DNA of 64,000 bases from Lutjanus erythropterus (Eukaryota; Chordata; Actinopteri; Lutjaniformes; Lutjanidae): positions 31,207,555 to 31,271,554 of the forward strand of contig CM034591.1 in the NCBI GenBank assembly GCA_020091685.1, given 5' to 3'. Shown piece by piece: positions 1 through 12,280 of the stretch. Each line of letters starts with the position of its first letter. The first letter of the stretch is position 1. The notes beneath the pieces were generated by a model. The model saw nothing but the letters and a program-made list of their open reading frames with translations. It was not told the origin of the DNA and made no database searches. A program made the translations under genes and the position numbers.

Positions 1-680
1 AGCTGATCTCAGTGTGAAATGCTGTAAAACATATTGATCAGTCATACACATCCAGATGTGAGTCCCAGCTGTGAAGAACATACATGGGTACAAACCGATC
101 TGTGATGTGCCATGTGATCTGGCAGTCAGTAGCTGGTAAACCTGGGACTTTGGAAGAGACCTGTTCACACATATAGGTTTGAAGTTTAGTTTCTCTTCTG
201 CATCACTGTTTGTACTTTCAGGTATCTGCCTTATTTTTCTGATTATTTTGACTTTCAGCTCAAACAGAATTGTGTTAGTTACTGCGGATGAAAATCCAAC
301 TTATCCTGATTTTCATGCTTCACAATAAAAGCTCTTAAATATCAAAATAACGGGGGGCTTTATTGTGAAGAATTGGGAGAAATGAAGCATGTTTATTCAA
401 AGTCTTATCACCGCTTGACTCAAGACAAGCGCATATTTGTTAAAAGATACACCTTCAAGCCAGTAGTCCTGTTGTAATGGAGATGCAAATCCCTGACACA
501 AACTGAGTGAAGCTAAACCCACACGTGTGTATAAGAAGGGGGCTCTAAACCACCAAAAAAAAAAAAAAAAACACCAGTCTACCAAACTTTCCTGCCTAAA
601 CAGAAAAGCCATGCCACTGTAGACATGAATCACCTACCCAAATGACCAACAGGAGATTCCTTCAGATCGTGTGGACGGCC
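1..680. other. Unique AT-rich DNA, no gene seen
   Basis: I see no coding signal or recognisable repeat here apart from a 17-base A run at 555-571. The A run has no retrogene or target-site duplication beside it, so I read it as simple sequence. Confidence 0.5.
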
Positions 681-738
681 TCTCCAGCCTGTCAGTTTGC
701 CTCCATCACAGCATGACAAAGAGATCAAAAGATGTCTG

Positions 739-1001
739 GACTTTGAAAATAAGAACTTACCTGGGACTCTGGAAAGGCTGACTTTCAAAATAAAACTTCC
801 AGATGGCAACAGTTGCTTAACATCAGACAGGATTTTCAAAAATAAAAGCCCCAAAAGGCAGAAGAAACTGATCTGGAGTAGTGTAGACTTTCAAGATAAA
901 AGTCTCAATGAAGTTTCAGGAGAGTTCTGAGTGTCTGTAGAGAAGTAATGAGAGTGAATTGGGGTAGACATGAGAGGCTTGGATTTTCATGTTAAAAGTC
1001 C
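739..1001 (+). repeat. Degenerate dispersed motif array (GACTTTCAAAATAAAAG)
   Basis: A motif close to GACTTTCAAAATAAAAGYC recurs at about 739, 780, 831, 886 and 982, always in the same orientation. Spacings are 41, 51, 55 and 96 bases, the last about twice the others. The DNA between motifs does not obviously align, so this is a decayed tandem array or the internal repeats of an old transposon. The open frame across 697-930 is a by-product of the motif. I do not recognise a named family with certainty. Confidence 0.45.
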
Positions 1002-1147
1002 CTACAAGTTATCAAGAGGGAGACTGTGGGGTCTTGAATTGGTAGACCCCTAAAAAGGGTACAATGAGCATGACTGGTTGATTGGGTATTATGTTGAGTG
1101 GCTTTGGAAATACGTTATAAAGTGGGTGACAGTAGCATGGTTGAGAG

Positions 1148-1174
1148 GCCTCTCCTCTCTCCTCTCTCTCCCCC
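1148..1174. repeat. CT-rich low-complexity tract
   Basis: A pyrimidine tract of CTCT units ending in a C run. It is simple sequence with no adjacent gene. Confidence 0.7.
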
Positions 1175-1175
1175 A

Positions 1176-3950
1176 GCTACAAGCTCAGGGTAACATATAT
1201 AGGTTTAGACAGAGGCCACAGTATATGATAGGGCACTAAGGTGTAGACTACTCCAGGTTGAAGGGAGAAGTAAACAAACCACCATTACTGAAGGGGTAAC
1301 TCGTGCAGGAATGATCTAGTGTATGTAGATGATTTAAATTTTAACCACTTTTTATAGCCTAAAATAAATGAAATTAACTTGTTTAATATGACAATTTTGT
1401 CATTATAACAAGATCATTTGGTCTTCAGAGGAGATATTGTAGACTGACATTGGAAAAACTCTGTGTAAGTGTGTATTTCTATTGCAATACTCTGTATCTC
1501 TACAGTTGATCAATAAGAAATTACACTACTAAGAGATTAAACACATAATTATTACCGATGTATTCATAACAATAAATTGTAGAATAGCATTGTGTCTCAT
1601 CCTCACCATAAAATAAAACTTGATTAATATAATTCTTTTTTGGATTTGATTGCATCTTGTCCTGTTTATATTATCACATCAAAATCACACCCTGAAAAGT
1701 CCCATTTGTTGTCAGGAGCACAGATAAATATGATGCAGGGGCCCCTGGTGTTCACAGGAAAGCCCCTCATTGGTCCATCTGGGTGTGTCTGGAACAACTA
1801 GGAGAGTACAGGAGCATCGGGTGTATCCACATAAACACATATGACACATATATGATGTCTACACAGGTACTATAGGGCCTGTATTGCACTGATTCCTTTG
1901 AACATCAGTCTCCCCACAGTCTCCTCAATATTAATGCCCACATCCAACTGTGAGAACCTAACCTGTTTCAGTTGGAAATCAATAGCCGGTGTGAATCCAT
2001 TGCTTTCCTGTTGCATCACATCCTGTGCTATGAAAGCAACTTATGAGCCTGAGAACTCGGATGTTTCTATGTTATACTCACTGGGTTCTGCTTGTAAAAA
2101 AGACACATGGGAAACAGGAAAAGTTCACGTACGGAAAAGTTTTGAACAATGATACTGTAACAGTTTACATTTTTGTTTCAAAACGTGATGAACTAAACCA
2201 AAGGTAAGAATGAATGACTTGGAATACAGCGCTGTGAGCATATATTCACTATAACCTGAAGTCTGATCATTTTTATGATACTTTAACATCAATACCTGAT
2301 GGTGGAGTTTCCATTATGGAGTGGGAGATGAGTCCATAAACATAAGTAAATACCAACAGTGCAATTCAAAACAAAATTTACAACTGGCGCCACAGCTATG
2401 TTTGCAGTGTGCATAGGGCACCAAGTGCCAAAGAGGCACCAAAACAGCTTCTCACAGCTCTACCTACTGTATTAATAAACTCTGCAGGGATGCCCTCATC
2501 CTTAGCAAACATTACTGACTGTCAGAGGCAGTAGCAGGCTCTGTTTTAAAGCTAGACATCCATTGTAATAACCATGTAACACTAGCTTGTCTGGAAGGGG
2601 GCTAAATCATGCCCCCAGGTTAGGCTAAATTTTGCTGAGGTTAAAAAACTGCACAAAACAGTGACCGATGAATACAGTAAAAAGTAAAAAAAAACCTACA
2701 GTCCATGATGGTTGTCCTTCCTGCAGTGGGCCTCAGCAACCACTGAGTTGGCTGAGACTGGAGTCATTACTGCAGGTGCCTTTATACAGGAGGATGGCTG
2801 TATGTATAAAAGAGCACTAGAAGCACTCTCTTGAACACCTCAGAAGGATGAGATGGCCATTCATTTGAATATCTAATAAATACTAGGAACTCTAAACAGT
2901 ATTGGAATATCATATCATCAGATGATGATTTGACTGACTGTCTGTCTTGTGGATTCAATTAGCCCAGTTGTATTCATGAGTGAGGATGTTAGTCCCCATT
3001 GTAGCTATTTCATTGAAGGGAGATCATTTTTTGAAACTTGATGTCACTGTACAAAATGACCTATTGTGATGAAACTTCACAACCAGAAAACTAGAGACCT
3101 GATCACCAGTTACGCTTTGGGAACCCAAATGATCAGCAGGGGCCCTGAATATATAAGCTGCAGCTGTAATGAATTGTACAGCAAATAATGCAAGAGGTAG
3201 AAAATAATTTAGAGGTGGCCCTGGACTACCTTTTTACGGCAATAAAAAAAAATTGAGAAGAGAGATGTTTTTTTGTGCAACCGATGAGACAAATTTATCC
3301 TCTTAAAATACAATCAGCATTCAAGATTGATGCATCATCCACAGTTACAGCGTGTTTGCCAGTATGCAAATTCTATGGTGACTGAAGCCAAATGCAGTGT
3401 GTCATTTTGATCTCAAAGCCACCATTCTGCCTCTGCATATATACAGTATATATACACACAGAAATCAATTTATTTTGGAGCATGTTGCCAAATTTAGAGC
3501 TGTGGGGTTTTCAAATTAAAATTGGTTTGTGTAGCAGAGTTTAGATTGTAAAGGCTTCCATCTACAACGTACTTTTTTTTGTAATTTAATGACAAAAATT
3601 CAGGAGATATATTAATACCATGTAATTCAATGCATTGGTGCCAGATAAACATTCTAATTTATTGATTCACTTGATTATTGATTCAGTTTTTAAACAAACA
3701 CTATTTGCAAACATTTGATGGGTTGTATAGATATAAGAAGATTTCAAGTCCCCTCTCCAACCCAGTAAACATGCCAACAGTTTATACTGTGTTAGAGGAC
3801 CTGAACAAATGTAATACAAATTACACTTTCAAAGTGAATATCATTTCATTTACAAATAAATTCTACTAAAGCAATGAAACTGGGAAAATTGTGTGGTTCA
3901 AAAGTTTAAAAAGTTAATTATCTAACTATTTTGTTGGTGAATTAATTAAT
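1176..3950. other. Unique AT-rich DNA, no gene seen
   Basis: Read on both strands, this stretch has only short frames with stops and no recognisable domain. A small AT palindrome (ATATATACAGTATATATA) lies near 3438-3457. No transposon ends were recognised. Confidence 0.45.
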
Positions 3951-3953
3951 TTC

Positions 3954-3971
3954 TTTTTTTTTTTTTTTTTT
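3954..3971. repeat. T18 homopolymer
   Basis: An uninterrupted run of 18 T just upstream of the AT-rich MITE-like sequence at 3990-4316. A length-variable run of this kind is expected to be polymorphic. Confidence 0.85.
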
Positions 3972-3989
3972 AAACTATTACATGAACAA

Positions 3990-4316
3990 AAATGTGAGGA
4001 AAAAAACAGTTGTCAACTTAAAAACTTTTGTTCAAAATTATGGTAATTAAGTATGTAACACTTAAAAATCTTTTTTAATAATGTTGGAAAACTAGTTGGA
4101 ACAACTTAATTTTATGAGCAATCAACTTAAAAAACTTATGCTACAAATTATTAAGTAAGAGGTAATTAAAATAAGTGTAGAGGAAAAGCCAATTCTCTTA
4201 ACTCACTGTGGTTTGTTTGTTGAACTTATTTTCATTAAAAGTTGTCATAATTAAAGCCTGCTGTTATTTTTTCATTATTATTATACTTTGTGCCACAACA
4301 TTTGTTTTTTAGAGTG
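3990..4316. mobile_element. AT-rich MITE of the teleost 'AACTTAA' type
   Basis: Repeated AACTTAA, TTAAGT and AACTTATT words on both strands, and an end that reads TTTTTTAGAGTG, match a MITE style that is very common in bony fish. A related fragment is at 10998-11130. There is no coding capacity. The left boundary is uncertain because the T run blurs it. Confidence 0.45.
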
Positions 4317-4560
4317 ATATAGCTTTGAATTTCTCAAGTACTGCAGTTTTTCAGTAGATATTAGAAAACTCTATTTTTTTTTACTTAAACTGGCAGTTTA
4401 AAGAGAAACATGCTCTTTCAACTCAGAATTCACTTTGAGTTAGAAGAGCCAAGAATCTGGCTGAGTGTCCTTCAGTGCACTGTGTGGTATTTTAGACCCT
4501 CGGGTTGATGTCAGGCATCATATGTAAAGTACGGGATATGTGAACAATATGAACATTTTC

Positions 4561-4601
4561 TGTGTGTGTGTGTGTGTGAGAGAGAGAGAGTGTGTGTGTG
4601 T
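4561..4601 (+). repeat. Compound microsatellite (TG)n(AG)n(TG)n
   Basis: Nine TG units, six AG units and then five TG units in one block. This is a compound dinucleotide microsatellite of the kind frequent in fish genomes. Confidence 0.95.
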
Positions 4602-5660
4602 TAGGTTAGAATTATTTGGAAGCTCTTTAGATTATATCCCTTCATACTGAGGCTTAGCCCTGTGGTATTTGCTAGATCTGTGGGATCCTATAGTGTCCCC
4701 TCCTTATTACGAAGTGGCCTAAATGATTTAAACCCTTCCTTCGTCTAATCAAATAATTGGTTGGTGGAGATAACCAGGCTGTCTGATTGAGACTAGAGCA
4801 GGAGAACACCAGAGGGGCAGGGAATGAAGAAATTTGCCCTTGTCCTGACTTCTCAAAGTCCTCTTTGTTCCAAATATTTTTCCTGATGATTTCTCATCTG
4901 GAGCGAAATGGAAAGCCAGCAATTGCTAACACTCATGGCTGTTTGGTTTTGTTTGATTTAGTTCAAAGGGATACACAGGCATTTTGACAACCTAGCTGTG
5001 GGGTTAATGAAGACCAACTGAAAGTCACTCACTGCTTTGTTCTCCACATCTACAGGGAGCTCGCTCATGAACACTGACACACAAATGCTCATAGACACAC
5101 TTGACAGGTTGGCTGCCTGTCATTCATGCCTCAGTCCCAGCCTCTTCTGCCAGAGATGAGCATGGTATTGTTCGGTCAGCCTCACAACAGGGAGAGGGAT
5201 GTGCGAGGAAGGAGGCAATGGAGGACACTTTGCATTATTTGCAGTCGGCAAACAGCCAAAGCCTTGGTGCCCAACCCTGAGGCAAGGAGAGCTTTAAAAA
5301 GCCACTTATTCATCGACACTGTACACAAATACACACACGCCTAAGCTTACTGTTCACACATACCTGCAGTACGTATAACCAAATATTTCATCCATACACA
5401 TACACCTCTACTGTACACATACACACAGACTCAACAAATACTCACTTAAACTTTTGTTCTCAGTGACTTTTTCCTTCCATTTCTTCTTATTCAAACATAC
5501 ACATACTGGTCTGAAAGTATAATTTTGCCACCTGACACAAACAAACACTGGTTCCCTCTCGCGTGTCCTTCCAGTGGACAAAACATAGTGAAGTGCCTTC
5601 TAGAGTGCTTTCCAGTGTAGAAAATGCAATGCAGTGTCATGTAGGCTAACCTACATACTA
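4602..5660. other. Unique DNA, no gene seen
   Basis: Short unrelated open frames only. A loose CA-rich patch (CACACAC, CATACACATACAC) runs through about 5325-5430. No domain, splice-supported exon or transposon end is visible. Confidence 0.45.
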
Positions 5661-5664
5661 GAAA

Positions 5665-5909
5665 ATTATTTGGCCTCTATGTGCCTCTAAATGGCTAAAT
5701 AGTGTGTCTTTATAACAGAGGTGTATTAGTTGTTGTACTTGTAATTACTACACTTAATAAAACTATTTTAAACTCAACCAGGGTTTGGAACGGTTTCACA
5801 ATAAATGCATCACGACTCTCGGCATGCTGGTGTCCTATCACAAACAGCTGGTGCCCTTTTGATTTTTTTTTTTTGCCCCTGTCCTTCAGGCAGCCTGAGT
5901 CCGCCACTG
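5665..5909 (-). mobile_element. hAT-like MITE fragment with CAGTGGCGG terminus
   Basis: Read on the minus strand, the segment starts at 5909 with CAGTGGCGGACTCAGGCTG, a terminus style of non-autonomous hAT elements in fish. An A-rich stretch and AT-rich filler follow. The opposite end is not clear and no target duplication was found. A reading frame across it is not conserved coding sequence. Confidence 0.45.
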
Positions 5910-6660
5910 CAGAACAGTGGGCAGAGTTATTTGAGGTAGAGGAAACATGTTTGACAAAGTTTTTGTCCTCATTCCACCTTTATTCACAAAAACACAGTAA
6001 ATAAGCAACTCTTGTTAATCTTCACAGAACTTAACAGAAGGTTTTGGGCTCTTTGTTGTTCATCCAAATCATAGTCACAGACAATGAGCAAATTAAACAA
6101 GCAAGTTCAGCTTGTTTAGTTGAACTTCTTCACAGCTTCCACTAAAATTTTATTATGAATCAATCATCCTCCATAATCAGAGTGCATATGGTTAACATCT
6201 GGACAGAAGTTGTCTGAAATCTGCCTACAAAACAGCCCCCTAATCACAATACTGAGATTCAAAATTCCCCCATTGTACAATTGTCCAAATACAAGTAATG
6301 CGATGGACATGGCTATATCTTCTATTTAGAAGTTGCTTATTATACAGAAAAAGTCAGCTCAACAAGGTGAAAAATGTCACATCTACCTTAATCAAGCACT
6401 GATCCAATGTAGTTTAATCATTACAATTGTATTCTATGTAATTCTGTAAACTTCTTTCCTCTCCATCCCTTCTTCATTCTACTCCGTAATTTTGCCTGAG
6501 AAAGAAAAAAAAAACAAAAAATGGGTGTCCCTGTGTCAAAAACTGTCACGCTCCTTGGCGATACGGCTGACGGTGGCACGGTGTGTAATGAGGGACTGTC
6601 GCTGGAGCACTGAGGGGAGACGGCAGTGACACACCAGCGTGGGAAACTCATCTAAATCAC
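5910..6660. other. Unique DNA, no gene seen
   Basis: No repeat family or coding signal recognised. There is only a short A-rich tract near 6507-6520. Confidence 0.4.
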
Positions 6661-6815
6661 ATTACCAAACCCTGCCCTGAAGGCTCGCATGGCTGGCAGA
6701 TTAGCCTGCATGGGCTGTCGCTGTTGCTGCTGCTGCTTCCCCTGAATTCTCTGCTTTGTGTAGGCTGACGGGTAATAAACATTGTAATCAGACCCATGAC
6801 GATGAATGGCTTAAC
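6660..6815. other. Candidate conserved non-coding element (weak)
   Basis: This is a stretch of higher complexity with balanced composition. It includes a short (CTG)n and a TAATAAACATTGTAATC core typical of homeodomain-bound enhancers. It lacks any transposon hallmark. The call rests on texture only. Confidence 0.15.
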
Positions 6816-6915
6816 TAGGAACATGACACCAAAGGGAGTGGAATCAGTATGAAAGAGTACAGCAGCATAAAGATGACTTTGTGCAACTGATTAAACCATA
6901 TTACTACTTTGATTA

Positions 6916-7385
6916 TTACGTGTGATGGGCAACAGGTGTGCATGCATGTATTAAAATAGGTATGTATCAAGACAAAAGGTGATTGTTAACTACCTGTTAG
7001 TGATTGGCTCTTTAGTAATGACAGCAGACATAAAGGACCAGCCACTACGTTCTTATCTCCTCTGTGATTTGTAAGCTGTACTGGTGGTGGGATGCCTGTT
7101 TTGTTAATCTTGTTTACTCCTCTTTATTTAATTCAGGTAGGTTAAGTTGTAATTTCTTTTCTTTGGTCTCGTTAGGGTGTATTTGTTACCTCCCCGGTTA
7201 GATTTGTCTTGTTTGTTACATCGAGCAAGCCAACTCTGAAGTTATTTCGAACTCCATCATTTTTACTGCCTTGTAAATAAACACATCAGTTGCTGTACTT
7301 CAGCAGTCTGTCTTCTTTGGGACTTGGGGAGGATGTGTCTCTTTCATGTTGGGTCTTGGTGACCTGGATGTAGCGGTACACTTAC
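6916..7385 (+). mobile_element. Solo LTR of a Ty3/Gypsy-like retrotransposon
   Basis: The unit 6920-7381 opens GTGTGATGGG and closes GGTACAC, giving the GTGT...ACAC inverted ends expected of an LTR (TG...CA core at 6921-7380). The 4-bp direct repeat TTAC flanks it at 6916-6919 and 7382-7385. Inside are ATTGG (inverted CCAAT), a CATAAAG TATA-like box near 7030 and an AATAAA poly(A) signal at 7276-7281. This is the U3-R-U5 order. No primer-binding site, gag or pol follows, so recombination between two LTRs has probably removed the body. The Gypsy assignment is by general resemblance to fish LTRs. Confidence 0.65.
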
Positions 7386-8663
7386 AACGCTGTCATGGTA
7401 AATTTACGCCTCTTCAGCATTATTTCCATCACTGCAACATAATTGATATGTGATAGTTTCTCTCTTTAACAGAAAATTAAATCTTGAAATTTATTGATCC
7501 GTGCACAGCATTCTGTCTCAGTCTCCTGTAACTCTTTCACATTAAAGGCAAACAGCAGCAACAGCTAATTACCATGGCAAATGGGAGTAGATCCGTGTTG
7601 GAGCCACTGGGACTCTATAGATGACTTGACTTGAACTGAGCTTTTATTATGAAAGGTAAAGCCTCACATATCCAAGATGGTAGATTTGATTCCCACAATC
7701 CACCAGATGTTCACACCTATGTGTGAATTCCACCCATGGACCCACTCTTCAGCTCCCAATGGTCAGGTGGGGGTCAAACAAATAGCTGCCTCCTGTCTTT
7801 GTTCTCCCTCTTCTCTCACTGTCCAAAACAGACACATCCGATTCCTGTCACAAGTCCTTGGCCTGCCGAGAGCAGACACACCAAACGTTTCCCTCTCTGC
7901 AGTGATTCAAGAGGCTGCCTTACCGAGAGTATATGAGTTTACTTAGCTCCAGCGCCAGCTAGAATGAAAAATCTGCCAACTAAATTAGCTTTACAAGCAA
8001 CATCATCAACAAGCAAGATAACGTAAATCTGCAAACTCCCCAAGAATAACAAAGGAGCAACTTGTTTCCTCCCGCACAATCAGACACTGCACAGCAAATC
8101 ATTCAACATCTGGACCAAAACCTCTCTCAGCCTGGCTCATTAGCTAAGGAATCATCAGCTAACAGCAGCCCCTCAAAGCAATCAAATTATTGGGTATCAA
8201 CCTGGGCATAATATGAGAGTGTACACAACTAAGCACAGAACTGCTTAACCTTGTAAACATACTTGTACTTATTTGTTGTTCGCTGAGGTATTGTTATAAT
8301 AATTCATTTAATAATTAATCAGAGTTCCAATTTGAGACTGAGGCTTTATTAACTACCTATCAATTTCTCCTTTCAAAGAGTGCTGCCCTCTTGAGGTGGA
8401 TTTAATGGAAATCAAATCCTATTATTCAGTATAAACATTTATCATTCCTGATTTAATAAAAACCTACAAACATATTTTGTTGATGTGTTAAAACTGTGCA
8501 CCACAGCATGTTTGGTGCCCCATTTGAGGCTGTGCACCAACATCAGTAAAACAGGGAGACTTAAATCCCATTTCCTAATAAAAATTGTGATAATAATAAT
8601 ACTGTATTAATCACACACAGACCCAGATTACACATCCACAAACAGATCCTATATACTGGTATT
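7386..8663. other. Unique DNA, no gene seen
   Basis: No recognisable repeat. The overlapping open frames at 7677-7946 have no domain and look incidental. Confidence 0.4.
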
Positions 8664-8790
8664 CAGCGGTGGAAAGAATACTGAAAATCTGTACTCAAGT
8701 ACAAGTTCAGTTACATGACTAAACTATTACTCTATTACAAGTAAAACTATTGCTGTTTTAAAAGTACAAAATATTCTTCTCAAAATACAA
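8664..8790 (+). mobile_element. hAT (Tol2/Ac-like) 5' terminal fragment
   Basis: Begins CAGCGGTGGAAAGAATACTG, then AAATCTGTACTCAAGTACAAG and further AAGTA/AGTAC words. This is the terminal region of an abundant fish hAT MITE group that has CAGNGGTGG inverted ends and many internal AAGTAC subterminal sites. No matching 3' terminus was found downstream, so the copy is truncated. Confidence 0.6.
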
Positions 8791-9925
8791 CCATTAATGT
8801 TTAATACATTATCAGTAGCAGGTATTCAATCAAAGGCGTTTCTGTTTCTCCAAATCTTCATCTAAATGACTCCCAACTAGGAATGTTAATGATGAATTAT
8901 TCATCAGTTAATTGCCATTAAGAAGTGAATAAAATTAATTAATTAACATGTGTTGATCAATAAGCAGCAAATTTAAAATTAAAGTGAGAAAAAAAGAAAA
9001 AAAAGAAAAAGTGCATTTTGTTTGTTTTTGTTTTGTTGTTGTTTCGTATTCATTATTAATGATTAATTGATTAACCAATTGTCAGCATTTTCAACTATCA
9101 CTCAGGGGAAATGCACAAAACTTGCAGCCTGACTCTCACTCTTGCACTGTTCCAGGCAGAAGTCACAATCATCTTTTCAAACCTGTGCCTGCTGCAGCAT
9201 TTTGTTTTGTTTTTGTATTTTTGGTTGTTTTCATATGTCAGGGTTTTCACTGGCTTGTTTGTTATCACATAGCTTTACCGGCTACAAAAATGCAAATGAA
9301 AGTTTTGGATATTAATTCAAATCATACTCAGTTCTCAATTATGATTTTAAAAGTACCTAATTAGATTACACAGTGTATTGCATAAGTATGAGTGAAAGTG
9401 CACACTTGAAAATCTACAAGTAACCAAAATATCTTCTTAATCACATTAATTTGGGTATTTAAGTTGTGTGAGAAGCAAAAACAATGACATATAAGCATTG
9501 TAAGGAAAAAATGATTATACAAATGCAGCAACAATATTTGCCTCCAGTCTTCTGGTCACACTTGATCAGAAAGTGAAATGTGTCCCTCATCTCATGTTGT
9601 ACAGTGCAGTGACATCTCAGACATTTAAAATATCCACAGAAGGACAGAATTTCTCTGCGCCTCAGTCAGATGATTAATGATGTATTGATATCATATCTAA
9701 CAAAACTTAGACAGTTCTGTCATATTCAGCCAGATCATGCGGACATACTCAGTTCTACTATGCATTTTAAACAGCTTGAGTTGAAAAAGCGTTTAATAAT
9801 CATCCAGTAGCTTATACCATATATTTTCATTTGATATTTATTTGGATCATATCACATCCTTGTCTCCACTACTGTCTCTTTATCAAAAACCTCTGAAATT
9901 TGTAATTATTGTAACCATTGTTTGA
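8791..9925. other. Mostly unique AT-rich DNA
   Basis: Contains a purine-rich A/G tract (about 8984-9012) and a G/T-rich run (about 9018-9045). No gene is seen. The first few hundred bases may be decayed internal sequence of the hAT copy that starts at 8664. Confidence 0.35.
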
Positions 9926-10235
9926 GCACCCAAGGCGAATAGCTTTGAGCTCCAGTTTAGTGTGGTATTATTACGCAAATTTACTTGTCAGTGCCGTCTG
10001 ACATGGTGCGCAGTGAGTCAGAGTGGCAATTACAGCACTAGCGGGAGTCTGGAGTGGCATTTATATGACATTAGTGAGGCACATTTAGCTTTCATTGTCA
10101 AACTGAAGACACTCAGGCCAGAGAGACACACTCTGCCCCCAAGGCTAACAAGTCATCATTTAGAGGTAGACCTGGAAATTTCTAAGAGGCAGTGCAAAAT
10201 GCTTAAACACGTTGATTTGACTGATTGAAAGAATA
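9926..10235. other. Candidate conserved non-coding element (weak)
   Basis: A high-complexity stretch with TATTATTACGCAAATTTAC, GGCAATTACAGCAC and CATTTATATGACATTAG words and no repeat signature. The open frame at 9962-10228 shows no known domain. Conservation in other fish would have to be shown. Confidence 0.15.
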
Positions 10236-10320
10236 AATCAGGAAAAGTCCGAATTACTTTATTATTATTTAAAAGCAGGTTGCCTTAGTCCAAGAAAGTC
10301 CAGGGTTTGACTTTTTGTTC

Positions 10321-10360
10321 TGTTTTTTTGTTTGTTTGTTTGTTTTGTTTTGTTTTGTTG
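10321..10360 (+). repeat. (GTTT)n/(GTTTT)n microsatellite
   Basis: Four GTTT units followed by GTTTT units. Simple sequence. Confidence 0.9.
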
Positions 10361-10569
10361 AAAAGAAAGGGGCTAGGTTACCTTACCTTTTTAATAGGGC
10401 TTGAGCTCCTTGTTAGGAGAATAGTTTAAATTCTGTGAAATAGGCTTATATGCTTTCTTGTCAACAGTTAGAGGAGAAGACTGATACCACTCTCATATAT
10501 CTGTGTTAAGCCAGGAGGCAGTCAGCTCAGCTTAGTTCAGGAAATGCCAGTCTGTCTCTCTTAAAAGCT

Positions 10570-10587
10570 AAAAAAAAAAAAAAAAAA
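10570..10587 (+). repeat. A18 homopolymer
   Basis: A run of 18 A with no retrocopy upstream that I can recognise and no flanking duplication. Confidence 0.85.
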
Positions 10588-10997
10588 TCCAAACAACACT
10601 CCTTAAGTCACACTATCTTTTTTGTCTCATCTGTACAAAAACAGAAATGTTACAACAAAAAGTTGTAGTTTTATGCTGGCTGTCTTGCAACAGTGACAAC
10701 AAACTTCCTGTAAAACCACAACTTGTCATTTATTACATTTCTATTTATAGTATTTTTGGATTAAAGAATCAATATACCATGTTTTATTTGGTAAGCTTCA
10801 GAGGGACTTTTAACAGAGCCTGGCGTTCCCTGCTTACAGTCTTTGTGCTAAGATAAGCTTATTACGTCCTGGCTGCAGCTTCATACTTAACACCCAGACA
10901 TAAGAATGGTATTGATCGTCTCATATAACTTACAGCAAGAAAATGAACACACCCTTTTTCTCAAAATGGTGAACTATTGCCTTAAGGATTAACTCTT

Positions 10998-11130
10998 ACA
11001 CTGTAAATACTGTTTAATTTTAACTTTAAAATAAGAATGCCTGGGCTGCCTTAAAATTTGAGGTTAAGTTGAGGTAATTTTGTAATCATTCAAAATAAAT
11101 AAACTTTTCTTGTCAAATAAACTGATATTA
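10998..11130. mobile_element. AT-rich MITE fragment related to 3990-4316
   Basis: Begins ACACTGTAAATACTG, then has TTAACTTTAAAATAAGAATG and GAGGTTAAGTTGAGG. This is the same ACTGTAAA...AAGTTGA style as the element near 4 kb. It is truncated and has no coding content. Confidence 0.4.
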
Positions 11131-11560
11131 TGTTATGTTGTACTTCAGAAAACATGACTTTAAGTAAAAAGAAGATGTTTATGAATTATGAAGTGTTCTG
11201 AAAATATATTAGGTGATTCTACTGAGTTCCAGTGATTTAACGGTGTAGACATCACAGTGAAAGATGAGCATTTTTATGATTTTGAGGGCAAACTAACATC
11301 TGACATGCTTTTGATCTGAATCAAACTAGTGATCTCTGTTTAACCACAAAGAGTCAGCCATCAAGTAAGCAGGCATTCAGGATGGATAAATCAAGTATTT
11401 TGAATCTGATGAAAAAAAAATCTAGCCTCATATGTACACCAGACCAACAAGATCCTGCACTGCAGTATGATTCATGTGGTTAAGTTTATCTACCCTGGGA
11501 AGGTTTGCTGACCAGGCTCGCCCTTTTTCAGCAACCACCTGCTTCACATTCATCGGATCA
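11131..11560. other. Unique DNA, no gene seen
   Basis: Nothing recognisable on either strand. Confidence 0.4.
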
Positions 11561-11564
11561 CTTA

Positions 11565-11755
11565 CACATATTCACACCTGGGAGGTAACCACTGCAATCA
11601 CATAATATCTTGCTGTTTCTCTTCCACTTGACAGCTCCACTGGAGCAGCTGGGGGTTAAGCACATTGCTCAACAGTACTTTGACAGAAATCACTGCGGGA
11701 GGATCCGGGGTCATTTAGTTTACCCACCCAGACTCTCTGAGCCTCTGCAGAGCTT
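11565..11755 (+). mobile_element. Decayed teleost interspersed repeat (GGAGCAGCTGGGGGTTAAG type)
   Basis: The words GGAGCAGCTGGGGGTTAAG, TTGCTCAACAGTACTTTGAC and GGGAGGATCCGGGGTCA occur in this order in a repeat widely dispersed in fish genomes. The copy is diverged and its ends are not resolved. I cannot assign it to a class. Confidence 0.4.
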
Positions 11756-11759
11756 CCAG

Positions 11760-12280
11760 TCGTGTCTACTCTATTAAATGTAAAGCACTTCAGTACATAA
11801 TGTATTACAGGTATTAAGTTACAGAAAAGTTTAGCTTTGAGACTTTAAATCCACAACTTCACCACCTGAGAACATAACGGACTAACTACTTATTTACATG
11901 TCACAGAATTGTCAGAGATACTTCTTTAAATTAACCAGCTTTTTAAGATGTAACGTAAAGTTGTATCAAGTATGGGAAAAAGAAGATGGTTGCTGTAATT
12001 CAAGGATACTGCTCCTCATCACCACAACATTTAAATGAGAGAAATTCAGAATGAGGTTGGCCATGATGTTGACCTCTTCCTCAACCTCTATTCACTTAAT
12101 TCCAATGAAGGTCACTAAAGCCATGCAGGCTGATTTAAATGTGAGTCCAATTCAATACTGAGCCCCACACTTGGGAGCTATACCTCCCCCCTGACATTTA
12201 AGCTGGGCTTATGAAAGCCTAGACATACAGTGTATATACCTAGTGACTGGTGTTAAGTGGAGTGAAGCCCACAGGATCCA
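11760..12280. other. Unique DNA, no gene seen
   Basis: No repeat family, gene or unusual composition recognised. Confidence 0.4.

Noticed and set aside
555..571. Poly(A) tract as the tail of a processed pseudogene
   Set aside because: No coding sequence or flanking duplication is seen upstream.
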